A stretch of DNA of 64,000 bases from Bacillus sp. Y1 (GTDB taxonomy: Bacteria; Bacillota; Bacilli; Bacillales; Cytobacillaceae), in assembly GCF_003586445.1 (NCBI RefSeq), contig NZ_CP030028.1:2928501-2992500 (forward strand), written 5' to 3'. How positions within the stretch are numbered: position 1 is the stretch's first letter; each line of letters starts with the position of its first letter. A program made the position numbers and the translations under genes. The notes beneath the pieces were generated by a model. That model did not search any database, was not told the origin of the DNA, and worked only from the letters and a program-made list of their open reading frames with translations. Below are positions 43,691 through 51,377 of this stretch, piece after piece.

Positions 43691-45853
43691 TTAAGCAGTT
43701 TTTGCAGGTAATATGATATTAAAGGTGGTGCCTTTGTTTATTTCACTTTCTATATATACTTTCCCTTGATGGCTTTCAATGATTTTAAAGCTAACCATTA
43801 ACCCTAGACCGTTCCCTTCCTTTTTTGTTGTATAGAACGGTTCACCAATCTTTTTGAGCTTATCCTCTGGTATCCCAACCCCCGTATCTTGGATTGAGAT
43901 TTGTACTTGGTTATCCTCGACACTTACTTTAACGGTTAATTCCCCACCATTCGGCATAGCCTCAATGCCGTTTTTTACAAAGTTTAGAAACACTTGTTTT
44001 AGTCTATCTTCATCACACTCGATTTGAATGATTTCTTCATTTGCTTCAAAGCTCATTTTCACATGCTTTTTTCGTGCTTCAAATTCTAATAGAGAAAATA
44101 CATTTTTTATAATCGTGACGATATTTTTTTCTTCAAGTTCTACTGCCTTAGGCTTGGCAAGAACCATAAAATCTTCAACAATCGTATTTACGCGACCAAT
44201 TTCATCAAGAATTATCTCAATAAATTCTCTTCTTTGTGGATCGGTTTCATCCTCTAATAGAAACTCTCCATATCCCTTCATGGAAGTGAGTGGGTTTCGT
44301 ATTTCATGGGCCACCCCGGCAGCTAGTTGACCAACAGCAGCGAGCTTATCCTGACGATGAAGTGTTTCTTCTGTTTTCTTTCTTTCAGTAATATCATTTC
44401 TTATCGCAAGGTACTGATACGGTTTCGCTTTTTCATGCATGAACGGGATGATGGTTGTATCGACCCAATAATATGTTCCGTCCTTTGCTTTGTTTCTTAT
44501 TTCACCTTTCCAAACATGTCCGTTCCCTATTGTGCTCCACAACTCCTTAAAGAAAGCTTTGGAATGGAACCCTGAGTTTAAGATTCTGTGATCTTCCCCA
44601 ATAAGTTCTTCACGTGTGTATTTAGAAATCTCACAAAATTTATCATTCACTTTTGTAATTTTTCCCTTTTCATCCGTAAAAGCAACAATGGAGGATTGAT
44701 CTAAAGCAAAATTTATGTCGTTGACTTCTTTTAACGAATCTTTTAATTTCTCTTCTGCTAATTTTCTATTGGTAATATCATGTCGAATCGCGACATATTG
44801 ATACGGTTTGCCGTTTTTTCCTAGAAACGGAACAATAGTCGTATCGACCCAATAGAAGTTCCCATCCTTCGCTCTATTTTGAATTTCACCTTTCCAAACT
44901 CTCCCTGAGCTAATCTCTTTCCAAAGTTGTTGGAAATAACTACGTGGATGGTACCCTGAATTTAATATCCGATGATCCATACCGAGAAGCTCTTCTCTTT
45001 GATACTTAGAGATTTCAACAAATTTGTCGTTAACATAGGTAATTTTCCCTTTTGGATCTGTAATAGCAACAATGGAAGATTCGTCTAATGCAGCTGTGAT
45101 ATCTTTAAGATTTGTGTCAGTAATAGCCAACTTTCTGCTGATAAATGCTGAGGATGAAATTAATCCAATTAAAATGACTATCGATAAGAAAAGTACAAAA
45201 TAAATAAATAACCGTTCATTGTACATATTCCCTAATTGATCCGTATTTTTAAACCTAATAATTGCAGCTGATTTTACAAGTAAAAAATGCCCTTCTACAA
45301 TAGCTATCGTTAATACTAAAGCTGCTAAAGGCTTCATCCAAATGCGATGACTAACTGAAAAGTTTTTAGCAAAAAACAGCATCCAAAATACGAACCAAAA
45401 AGATGCACACATCAAAATAAGAGCAACGATAAGGATAAGAGGATCATAAGAAAACACGATTTCCAGTCCTAGCATCCCAACCATATGAACGAACAAAACT
45501 GCACAAGTCATAAAAATACTTCCTAATAACAGACTAGTTTTATGGAAGTGATGTATTGTAACAGTATAAAATGCAAGCCCTACAAAGCTAATACCAATTA
45601 TAAGTGATAACAAAATGAGTGGAATACGATAATGAAAGGAAGCCGCTCCATCTATAGTAAGCATTCCGATAAAATTCATTAACCAAATTCCAACACCCAT
45701 CGATAAGGTACCGGCAACAAATAAAAACCTCCTATTTCTCTCGGAGGAATGAAGCATTGCAACAAGGTTCATTGAAGTATAGGAAGCCATTATCGTTAAA
45801 ATAAATGCAGAAAAAATTAAAATAGGATTGTACGATCCAATAATTTCTTGCAT
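43691..45853 (-). CDS. MHYT-like membrane histidine kinase with two PAS domains
   Basis: 720 residues. Seven membrane helices at 1-235 in the MHYT pattern, but the motif is degenerate (WLMNFIGML, LFVHMVGMLG, IVEGHFLL). Two near-identical PAS-PAC units follow (about 258-375 and 380-495; each has a HRILNSG and a VWKGEI block), then HisKA with the acceptor His in GVAHEIRNPLTSMKGY, and an ATPase domain (NFVKNGIEAM, DTGVGIPEDKL, GNGLGLMVSFKII). The kinase core is closest to sporulation kinases of the KinA-KinE group. No response regulator is adjacent, which also fits phosphorelay input. Confidence 0.88.
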   Translation of the reverse strand: MQEIIGSYNPILIFSAFILTIMASYTSMNLVAMLHSSERNRRFLFVAGTLSMGVGIWLMNFIGMLTIDGAASFHYRIPLILLSLIIGISFVGLAFYTVTIHHFHKTSLLLGSIFMTCAVLFVHMVGMLGLEIVFSYDPLILIVALILMCASFWFVFWMLFFAKNFSVSHRIWMKPLAALVLTIAIVEGHFLLVKSAAIIRFKNTDQLGNMYNERLFIYFVLFLSIVILIGLISSSAFISRKLAITDTNLKDITAALDESSIVAITDPKGKITYVNDKFVEISKYQREELLGMDHRILNSGYHPRSYFQQLWKEISSGRVWKGEIQNRAKDGNFYWVDTTIVPFLGKNGKPYQYVAIRHDITNRKLAEEKLKDSLKEVNDINFALDQSSIVAFTDEKGKITKVNDKFCEISKYTREELIGEDHRILNSGFHSKAFFKELWSTIGNGHVWKGEIRNKAKDGTYYWVDTTIIPFMHEKAKPYQYLAIRNDITERKKTEETLHRQDKLAAVGQLAAGVAHEIRNPLTSMKGYGEFLLEDETDPQRREFIEIILDEIGRVNTIVEDFMVLAKPKAVELEEKNIVTIIKNVFSLLEFEARKKHVKMSFEANEEIIQIECDEDRLKQVFLNFVKNGIEAMPNGGELTVKVSVEDNQVQISIQDTGVGIPEDKLKKIGEPFYTTKKEGNGLGLMVSFKIIESHQGKVYIESEINKGTTFNIILPAKTA

Positions 45854-46120
45854 AAGAAGAGATGCCTCCTTTTCAGAAACAGTATATATCTACTTGATTT
45901 TAATGGATAGATACCGTTTATAAAAGAAAAAGTTTTGGTTTTTGTCACAATTATTTTCTTTAGTTTTCCCACCAAAAATGATATCTTAGAACATTTCGCT
46001 TATTTATAAAATATTTTGAATTTTTTATAAAAAGGGTCTACACATTTCGGATTTCCTCGTGTATACTGTACTATAACAAGAGAAATTAATATTACCTGTA
46101 TTATATAAGGAGGAGTAAAA

Positions 46121-46258
46121 ATGTTAATGAGTCCAGTTGAGTTTTTCCGTACATTACCGAAAAAGGTTTGTCCCGAGTGTGGTCAACATGTACATGAGCA
46201 GGCTGAATCGTACATCTTGGAATGTGATAGATGCCTTTCAAAGAAAATGGAAGAGTAA
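46121..46258 (+). CDS. yhfH: YhfH family small zinc-finger-like protein
   Basis: 45 residues read directly: MLMSPVEFFRTLPKKVCPEC, then a short spacer and CDRCLSKKMEE. The two CxxC pairs (Cys17/20 and Cys35/38) suggest a zinc ribbon. Length, start and Cys spacing match Bacillus YhfH, whose function is unknown. A perfect AAGGAGG lies 7 nt before the ATG. It has its own terminator. Confidence 0.85.
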   Translation: MLMSPVEFFRTLPKKVCPECGQHVHEQAESYILECDRCLSKKMEE

Positions 46259-46270
46259 CAGTAACTGAGC

Positions 46271-46308
46271 ACGGTGAGGGTAGATAATCTCACCGTTTTT
46301 TTTTTTTG
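46271..46308 (+). terminator. Terminator of yhfH
   Basis: ACGGTGAG and CTCACCGT followed by eleven Ts. It lies 13 bp past the yhfH stop, ahead of the pepF promoter region. Confidence 0.9.
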
Positions 46309-46403
46309 ATTTGTTAAAATATTTAGAAAAATACTTCCAAATCATGTATACTAACAATGTATATACTTAGGAATACGAAATACATAGTTGGGGAGGAAAG
46401 AAA

Positions 46404-48218
46404 ATGGAGAAAACATCTGAAAAAAGGTATTTACGTGAAGAGGTACCTGAGCATTTAACATGGGACTTAAGTGATTTGTTTGATTCTGAAGAGACTTGGC
46501 AAGACAATCTCAAATTGGTGGAAAACGATCTAAGTCTATTTGATGCTTTTAAAGGAAAAGTAACCGAAAACTCCGCTACTTTACTTGAGTGTTTAGAACA
46601 ACGTGAAAAGTTAACCCATAAGTTAATTAAAATTTCTACTTTTGCTTCTTTAAGGCAATCAGAAGATGGAACAAATCCAACTAATCAAGCGAATGTTGGA
46701 AAGCTTTCATCGCTACTATCAAAAATAAACTCATCATTATCTTTTATTGATTCAGAGTTACTAAAACTTGACGAAGCAACCCTTTCACAATTCGTACAAG
46801 AACAACCGAATCTCCTTCCTTTTCAGAATATGCTAGCTGATTTACTAGATACAAAAAAATACCGTTTATCCCCTGAAACTGAACAAGTACTTGCTGCTCT
46901 TGGGGAAGTTCATGGAGCACCTTACCAAATTTATCAAACAAGTAAATCTGCCGATATGACTTTTTCTTCTTTTTTAGACGACGAAGGAAACGAGTTACCA
47001 AATAGCTTCGCTTTATTCGAAGACCGATATGAATTTTCACCAGATCCAGTAGTGAGAAGAAATGCGTATGAATCATTTGTTTCTACATTAAGCAAGTACA
47101 AAAATACGTACGCTGCTGTGTATGCAACAGAAGTAAAAAAACAAGTCGCTTTGTCTAAATTACGAGGATATGACTCTGTAACAGATATGCTTTTACATCC
47201 ACAAAAGGTTGAGAACGTTACCTACGAAAATCAATTAGATGTTATTCAAAGGGAGCTTGCTCCGCATATGAGAAGGTTTGCTCAGTTAAAAAAGCGTGTT
47301 CTTGGTCTTGAAACGATGAGATTCTGTGATTTAAAGGCACCTTTAGATCCATCTTTTAATCCATCTACGACCTATGAGGAAGCAAGCCAAGTGATTTTAG
47401 AAGCATTAAAAGTAATGGGGCCTGAGTATAGCAGCATCATGAAAAAAGGATTAACGGAAAGATGGGTTGACTTAGCTGATAATGTTGGGAAATCAACCGG
47501 AGCGTTCTGTTCTAGCCCATACGGCTCCCACCCGTATATTCTAATAACATGGACAGACACCATGAGAGGTGCTTTTGTACTTGCCCATGAACTTGGACAC
47601 GCAGGACATTTTTATTTAGCAAACAAAAATCAACGAATTATGAATACTCGCCCATCCATGTATTTTATTGAAGCCCCCTCAACTATGAATGAAATGCTTT
47701 TGGGTGACTACTTACTCTCCCAAACGAATGATGTTCAAATGAAGCGCTGGGTTGTATTACAATTGTTAGGAACGTATTACCATAACTTTGTTACACATCT
47801 TCTAGAGGGAGAATTCCAAAGAAGAGTTTATCGTTTAGCTGAGGAAGGTGTACCATTAACAGCTAAAACACTTTGCGAACAAAAAGCAAATGTACTAACT
47901 GACTTCTGGGGAGATACTGTGGAAATTGATGAAGGTGCAAGTCTAACATGGATGAGACAGCCTCATTACTATATGGGACTATATCCATATACATATTCCG
48001 CTGGATTAACTGCTTCAACTGCTATGGCTCAGTTAATAAAAGAAGAAGGTCAACCGGCTGTTGAGCGTTGGTTAGAAGTGTTAAAAGCTGGGGGCACTCT
48101 GCGTCCATTAGAGCTGCTAAAACATGCTGGAATTGACATGTCAACACCAGCCCCTATTGAGAAAGCCGTAAGCTACGTAGGGACTTTAATTGATGAACTA
48201 GAAGCAAGCTATCAATAA
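46404..48218 (+). CDS. pepF: Oligoendopeptidase F (M3 metallopeptidase)
   Basis: 604 residues, M3B family. The zinc site is HELGH at 395-399 in VLAHELGHAGHFYL, with the downstream Glu in YFIEAPSTMNEMLLGDYLL. It cuts peptides of about 7-17 residues in the cytosol; overproduction of B. subtilis PepF blocks sporulation start by degrading signal peptides. Strong GGGAGG site before the ATG. Monocistronic, followed by a terminator. Confidence 0.95.
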   Translation: MEKTSEKRYLREEVPEHLTWDLSDLFDSEETWQDNLKLVENDLSLFDAFKGKVTENSATLLECLEQREKLTHKLIKISTFASLRQSEDGTNPTNQANVGKLSSLLSKINSSLSFIDSELLKLDEATLSQFVQEQPNLLPFQNMLADLLDTKKYRLSPETEQVLAALGEVHGAPYQIYQTSKSADMTFSSFLDDEGNELPNSFALFEDRYEFSPDPVVRRNAYESFVSTLSKYKNTYAAVYATEVKKQVALSKLRGYDSVTDMLLHPQKVENVTYENQLDVIQRELAPHMRRFAQLKKRVLGLETMRFCDLKAPLDPSFNPSTTYEEASQVILEALKVMGPEYSSIMKKGLTERWVDLADNVGKSTGAFCSSPYGSHPYILITWTDTMRGAFVLAHELGHAGHFYLANKNQRIMNTRPSMYFIEAPSTMNEMLLGDYLLSQTNDVQMKRWVVLQLLGTYYHNFVTHLLEGEFQRRVYRLAEEGVPLTAKTLCEQKANVLTDFWGDTVEIDEGASLTWMRQPHYYMGLYPYTYSAGLTASTAMAQLIKEEGQPAVERWLEVLKAGGTLRPLELLKHAGIDMSTPAPIEKAVSYVGTLIDELEASYQ

Positions 48219-48226
48219 TAAAAATG

Positions 48227-48260
48227 GCACAGATTATTTTTACGTAGTCTGTGCTTTTTT
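48227..48260 (+). terminator. Terminator of pepF
   Basis: GCACAGA and TCTGTGC arms with TTTTTT after the second. It lies 9 bp past the pepF stop. Confidence 0.75.
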
Positions 48261-48269
48261 GAGTAAACA

Positions 48270-48911
48270 AAAGCTCTCTAGTTAAACTAGAGAGCAAGTC
48301 AACATCTTAGGGGACCCAACCATTTTTCACCAGCTTTGCTTCCGGTTTAGTTATTTCCCTACTTCAAATAACAAGGTTAAGCTTTTTTAAAACTTTGCTG
48401 ATGTGTGTTTGTTCCGTGTTAGGATTACGTTGGATGGTCTCACTTACTTCGCGAAATGAGAAGGTATTCCTTCCGTATAACAAACAGCCTTATTTAGTTT
48501 TAATTTTTAACTCATATTCACATAATTGAAGCTTTATTAGAATTCTATAAAGGAAGTTGTAATTTCCATAACCAAAATTTCCGTTTTTGGTCTACTACTT
48601 AACCCCAGGCATTGGCTTCTTTCCCCTTTATTATTTTCTCGTAACTATTTTTTCCTAACTTTATATAGCTACAATACTTAAAATGAGAATTTCAGCTTCA
48701 GGTCTTTGCTACTTACTAAGTACCTTTTTACTGAATAAGTAGTGATTAAAAAGTAGGGATTTTACATTTTTCCTTTCTTTTCACCGCTTCACAGATTATG
48801 TGTGACTTTATAGTTTACTCGTTCTCAATATACTTACTTACGGAACGAACACTATATGGTTGAGTCTCCTAAAATGTTAACTCCTTTCTTTTTTTGACTT
48901 GTTTTCTTTAC
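48270..48911 (-). ncRNA. Candidate large structured non-coding RNA (about 640 nt)
   Basis: No credible ORF exists on either strand. On the minus strand an extended -10 promoter starts it near 48911 and an intrinsic terminator (48273-48295) ends it. Near the ends two 27-nt arms (48856-48882 and 48297-48323) pair with 23 Watson-Crick pairs, 3 G-U wobbles and one A-C mismatch. As plus-strand RNA the wobbles would become mismatches, so the minus strand is the folded one. Internal hairpins are seen at 48810-48855 (11 pairs), 48789-48805, 48571-48591 (7), 48460-48473 (5, tetraloop), 48439-48460, 48350-48372 (7) and 48328-48345. Not recognised as tmRNA, RNase P, 6S or scRNA. Confidence 0.6.
48273..48295 (-). 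terminator. Terminator of the candidate large RNA
   Basis: GCTCTCTAG and CTAGAGAGC form a perfect 9-bp stem, followed by TTTTGTTT on the minus strand. It faces away from pepF and can only end a minus-strand transcript. Confidence 0.8.
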
Positions 48912-48922
48912 ACTCTTATTAT
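48894..48922 (+). promoter_or_regulatory. Sigma-A promoter toward the SplA-like gene
   Basis: TTGACT, 17 bp, TATTAT, start near 48929. The -10 overlaps the minus-strand -10 of the large RNA, so the two promoters cannot be occupied together. Confidence 0.7.
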
Positions 48923-48926
48923 ATCA
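48918..48926 (-). promoter_or_regulatory. Extended -10 promoter of the candidate large RNA
   Basis: TGATATAAT on the minus strand is a perfect extended -10. The -35 region is poor (GAGTAT), as is usual for extended -10 promoters. Confidence 0.65.
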
Positions 48927-48999
48927 CCTGAAAAAAAGGAATACTCCCCATAACTGTGATAGTTATGTGAACGTTTCCACGTCTTCAGAAAGAATAACA

Positions 49000-49044
49000 C
49001 TTGAAATTGATGAGAACGATATATATATGCTCATCAATTTCAAG
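49000..49044 (+). promoter_or_regulatory. Leader hairpin abutting the ribosome-binding site of the SplA-like gene
   Basis: TTGAAATTGATGAG (49001-49014) and its exact complement at 49030-49043 form a 14-bp stem, 15 with C49000-G49044. The loop is 15 nt and A/T-rich. The last pair takes the first G of GGAGG. Confidence 0.75.
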
Positions 49045-49055
49045 GAGGTAATCAT

Positions 49056-49310
49056 GTGATGGAGATGATCAATCCAAAAGAGGTCAAAGTAGGTGATGAG
49101 GTGTTTGTGATTTACAATAACCCACATACTCCGACTGTATCTAATATACGAGCCGCTGAAATCGTTCAACATCCTCATAATCCCGATGCAGTCGCCTTAT
49201 TCTTAAATGAGACCTTTCATGTAATTGAAGATGACGATGCCCTTTTTGCTTCTGAAGCTGCTGCTGAACAAGCATTTAATGACCACTACTTTAATTCGGA
49301 TACACACTAA
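49056..49310 (+). CDS. splA: SplA family regulator (TRAP-like)
   Basis: 84 residues (83 if ATG 49059 is used; GTG 49056 has the better 7-nt spacing to GGAGG). The block KVGDEVFVIYNNPHTPTVSN followed by AAEIVQHPHNPDAVALFLNE and an acidic C-terminus matches the SplA family. B. subtilis SplA is a TRAP-like negative regulator of splB, spore photoproduct lyase. No splB lies here; it stands alone behind a strong leader hairpin, which could be its own target. Family call by eye only. Confidence 0.6.
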   Translation: MMEMINPKEVKVGDEVFVIYNNPHTPTVSNIRAAEIVQHPHNPDAVALFLNETFHVIEDDDALFASEAAAEQAFNDHYFNSDTH

Positions 49311-49311
49311 A

Positions 49312-49334
49312 GAAGCAAGGCTACGCCTTGCTTC
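49312..49334. terminator. Bidirectional intrinsic terminator
   Basis: GAAGCAAGGC-TAC-GCCTTGCTTC, perfect 10 bp, between the SplA-like gene and the convergent YdjO-like gene. Confidence 0.85.
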
Positions 49335-49340
49335 TAATCC

Positions 49341-49529
49341 CTAATTGATTTTGGGCAACTCTCTAACTTCCATTGTTGTGTCATGTCCGCACAATGGACA
49401 TTTTAAATCGGAGCTTGCAAATTCTTTTCTCATCCAACCAATACAATCGTTATCAGCACATGAATACACTTCAATATCCATTAAAATATCTTCTGGTTTT
49501 TCTTCTTGAGCTTTTCTGTTAAAGAACAT
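49341..49529 (-). CDS. YdjO-like cold-inducible zinc-ribbon protein
   Basis: 62 residues from ATG 49529, which follows GGGGG by 8 nt; the longer frame upstream is unsupported. VYSCADNDCIGWMRKEFAS and LKCPLCGHDTTM give two Cys pairs, as in B. subtilis YdjO (a C-x(4)-C followed by WxRKxFASS and CPLCG). YdjO was seen as cold-induced. Probably a small zinc-binding protein; partner unknown. Confidence 0.75.
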   Translation of the reverse strand: MFFNRKAQEEKPEDILMDIEVYSCADNDCIGWMRKEFASSDLKCPLCGHDTTMEVRELPKIN

Positions 49530-49630
49530 AGCAATTGCCCCCATTCTAGAGATTCTTTCGTTCTTTTTATTTAGTATGTACAATTTATTATATTTTAAAA
49601 GTATTTTTTCCTGTGTATCCAAAAACAAAC

Positions 49631-49652
49631 AACCTGCCCATTTGAGCAGGTT
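49631..49652 (-). terminator. Terminator of the YjcZ-type gene at 49665
   Basis: AACCTGC and GCAGGTT, then TGTTTGTTTTT on the minus strand. It lies 13 bp past the stop of the 37-aa mini-protein gene. Confidence 0.7.
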
Positions 49653-49664
49653 GTTTATTTCTTC

Positions 49665-49778
49665 TTATAACCAAGAGGCGCCTACAATGATTAATAAGAT
49701 AAATAATACGACGATTAACACGAATCCTCCGTATCCATAGCCACATCCACCATAACCATATCCGTAGTTATAGCCCAT
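49665..49778 (-). CDS. YjcZ family sporulation mini-protein (37 aa)
   Basis: Read directly: [18 protein letters not shown], then one hydrophobic helix [16 protein letters not shown] and SWL. Gly/Tyr-rich head plus single membrane helix is the hallmark of YjcZ-type proteins, which are made in sporulating cells. AAAGGGG precedes the ATG. Unlike its two intact paralogues here it has a Cys in the head. Confidence 0.78.
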   Translation of the reverse strand: MGYNYGYGYGGCGYGYGGFVLIVVLFILLIIVGASWL

Positions 49779-49808
49779 ACCTTTCAACCCCTTTTATTAT
49801 ATTACTAA

Positions 49809-49916
49809 TTAATATCCCCATCCTACATATGCTGCTCCTACAATAATCAATAGGATGAATAAAACGACGATCAAAGCAAATCCACCGCCGTAGCCGAATC
49901 CAGCTTCTGCGCTCAT
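49809..49916 (-). CDS. YjcZ family sporulation mini-protein (35 aa)
   Basis: Read directly: [20 protein letters not shown], then [15 protein letters not shown]. Strong GGGAGGTGG site before ATG 49916. The core [12 protein letters not shown] is shared with the copies at 49665 and 53796, showing recent duplication of the family. Confidence 0.8.
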   Translation of the reverse strand: MSAEAGFGYGGGFALIVVLFILLIIVGAAYVGWGY

Positions 49917-50001
49917 TACTTCCACCTCCCATGACATCTATCGGCAGTATATGTGTGGCAAAGTTGTCCTGTATGGGCGTTTTTACTAATTAACAAACTT
50001 A

Positions 50002-50109
50002 TCAGAAAAAGAATGACACGAATGCAAGTCCGATGATTGCTCCAATAGCAATACCTGCAGCAAAACCACCGTAGCCATATACATAACCTCTTCTTCCCCA
50101 TGGACGCAC
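50002..50109 (-). CDS. Gly-rich membrane mini-protein (35 aa), start uncertain
   Basis: From GTG 50109: RPWGRRGYVYGYGG, then hydrophobic FAAGIAIGAIIGLAFVSFFF and stop. The basic Gly/Tyr head and single helix resemble the YjcZ group but the helix is of another type (Gly-zipper, GxxxG). The start is odd: the GTG has only a weak AAGAAG site, while a good AAGGAG lies before ATG 50122 in another frame (MKKPC). One base fewer in the CCC run at 50111-50113 would join MKKP to this frame. Confidence 0.55.
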   Translation of the reverse strand: MRPWGRRGYVYGYGGFAAGIAIGAIIGLAFVSFFF

Positions 50110-50128
50110 AGGGCTTCTTCATCAAAAA

Positions 50129-50152
50129 ACTCCTTGATCTATATCAAGGAGT
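50129..50152 (-). terminator. Terminator of the FNT channel gene
   Basis: ACTCCTTGAT pairs with ATCAAGGAGT (10 bp) around TATA-type loop, then TTTTTT on the minus strand. Its right arm supplies the AAGGAG seen before ATG 50122. Confidence 0.8.
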
Positions 50153-50172
50153 GATTGCATACCATTAAATTT

Positions 50173-51021
50173 TTACATTTTTGCTACTCTCTTCTCAGAA
50201 ACGGAAAAAGAAACTTCATTTTCTAGTACTTTCTTATCTTTGACAACAGGCTTTTTATTTAGGTACACATAGAAAGCTCCGACAAAAATACTTCCGCCAA
50301 TTAAGTTTCCTATGGTTACAGGTATGATGTTATGGATAGCTGACCCTATTGTAATCGTTTCTGGATGTGGAACCATTAGTGCAATACCAAATAGTGCCAT
50401 ATTTGCAATACTGTGTTCATAGCCAGAGATAACAAAACCAAATACAAGTAAGAGGGTTAAAAGGAGTTTTGCTACGTCACCTTTTACATGCATTGGTAAC
50501 CAAATGGCTAAACATACGAGCCAATTACAAAGAATCGCACGAAAAAAGATTTCCAATGTATGTCCGTGCATCTTATAACTTGCAACGTCCATCAAAAGCT
50601 GCGATTTGTCTGGAGATAAAAACAAGCCTGATAGCATGATCAGAAGAGAAAAAAACAATGCACCTGCTAAATTTCCAAAGTAACAAGCCACCCAGACTTG
50701 GAACGTCTCATACCAGGTAGTTTCCTTTTTTAACGTTCCTATGGTCATTGTCATTGTGTTACTAGTAAATAACTCCGCCCCACCGTAAATAATCATTACT
50801 AGTGCAGTCCCAAAGAAAATAGCTACCAACATCATGGCAGATGGAGACCCGGCATCAAAGAAAAATTCCCCAGTTTTATAAGATACCATGATTCCGAAAC
50901 CAATATAGACCCCAGCAAGCATCGCTTTAATAAAGTAATGTAATTTAGATGACATCCAAGTATCTCTTTTTTTCTTAGCGTTTAATGCCGCTTCCTCAAT
51001 GGGTGTAAGCTCATTATACAT
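50173..51021 (-). CDS. Formate/nitrite transporter (FNT) family channel
   Basis: 282 residues with six membrane helices. FNT signatures: KAMLAGVYIGFG, GGAELFTSNTMTM, ACYFGNLAGALFF, NWLVCLAIWLP and SGYEHSIANMALF with the central-pore His. Pentameric channel for formate or nitrite with a proton. ATG 51021 follows GAAAGGA; the in-frame codon at 51045 is inside that site. Divergent from fnr across an FNR box. With pflBA at 60.6 kb in the same window, formate export is the likely job, though nitrite is possible. Confidence 0.87.
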   Translation of the reverse strand: MYNELTPIEEAALNAKKKRDTWMSSKLHYFIKAMLAGVYIGFGIMVSYKTGEFFFDAGSPSAMMLVAIFFGTALVMIIYGGAELFTSNTMTMTIGTLKKETTWYETFQVWVACYFGNLAGALFFSLLIMLSGLFLSPDKSQLLMDVASYKMHGHTLEIFFRAILCNWLVCLAIWLPMHVKGDVAKLLLTLLLVFGFVISGYEHSIANMALFGIALMVPHPETITIGSAIHNIIPVTIGNLIGGSIFVGAFYVYLNKKPVVKDKKVLENEVSFSVSEKRVAKM

Positions 51022-51268
51022 GTTCAGGATCCTTTCTCTTTTCAAAATGTGAAAAACATCACAATATTTACTGTCATTTTACCCTTCATTCCTGCTTTTG
51101 TTAATAGAAAAACTATTGAACGCTTCGTGACTCTTTATGAAGCGGTTTCACACTCCTTATTTCATCATTAAAATATTGAAAACTAGGGTTTTCATTATAG
51201 GAATATTAAAAACTTCCCTTTCTCCCCTGTTACAAATATCACTTTTAAAAAGAAATTTTTAAATTTAA

Positions 51269-51284
51269 CGTGATTTCTGTCACA
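51269..51284. promoter_or_regulatory. FNR box between the FNT channel gene and fnr
   Basis: CGTGA-TTTCTG-TCACA, one base off the TGTGA-N6-TCACA palindrome. A TAAACT -10 at 51306-51311 stands at the right distance for activation of fnr from a -41.5 site. Confidence 0.65.
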
Positions 51285-51299
51285 AAACGTTAACTCTTT

Positions 51300-51358
51300 A
51301 TTAAGTAAACTATATTGACCAGCTACATGACATTCTATTAAATAAACTATATGGCCAG
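51300..51358 (+). repeat. Imperfect direct repeat in the fnr leader
   Basis: A 23-bp unit (51300-51322) recurs as a 22-bp unit at 51337-51358, 37 bp on, with two substitutions and one missing T. Each copy contains TAAACTATAT and ends in CCAG. Confidence 0.75.
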
Positions 51359-51377
51359 TGCTTAAAGGAGGATACCG

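Noticed and set aside
48300..48560. A minus-strand stretch with HTH-like text (39 codons, ending near 48375)
   Set aside because: I first read it as the end of a decayed regulator gene. In-frame stops lie immediately upstream and further up, no start signal fits, and the region's RNA-type pairing explains it better.
48297..48882. MITE or insertion element with 27-bp terminal inverted repeats
   Set aside because: The arms differ mostly by changes that keep G-U pairing on one strand, promoter and terminator lie outside the arms, and I see no target-site duplication.
49916..50125. 69-codon minus-strand frame starting MKKPC
   Set aside because: The Cys/Trp-rich product looks like a shifted reading of the Gly/Tyr mini-protein in the neighbouring frame; its ribosome-binding site belongs to a terminator arm.
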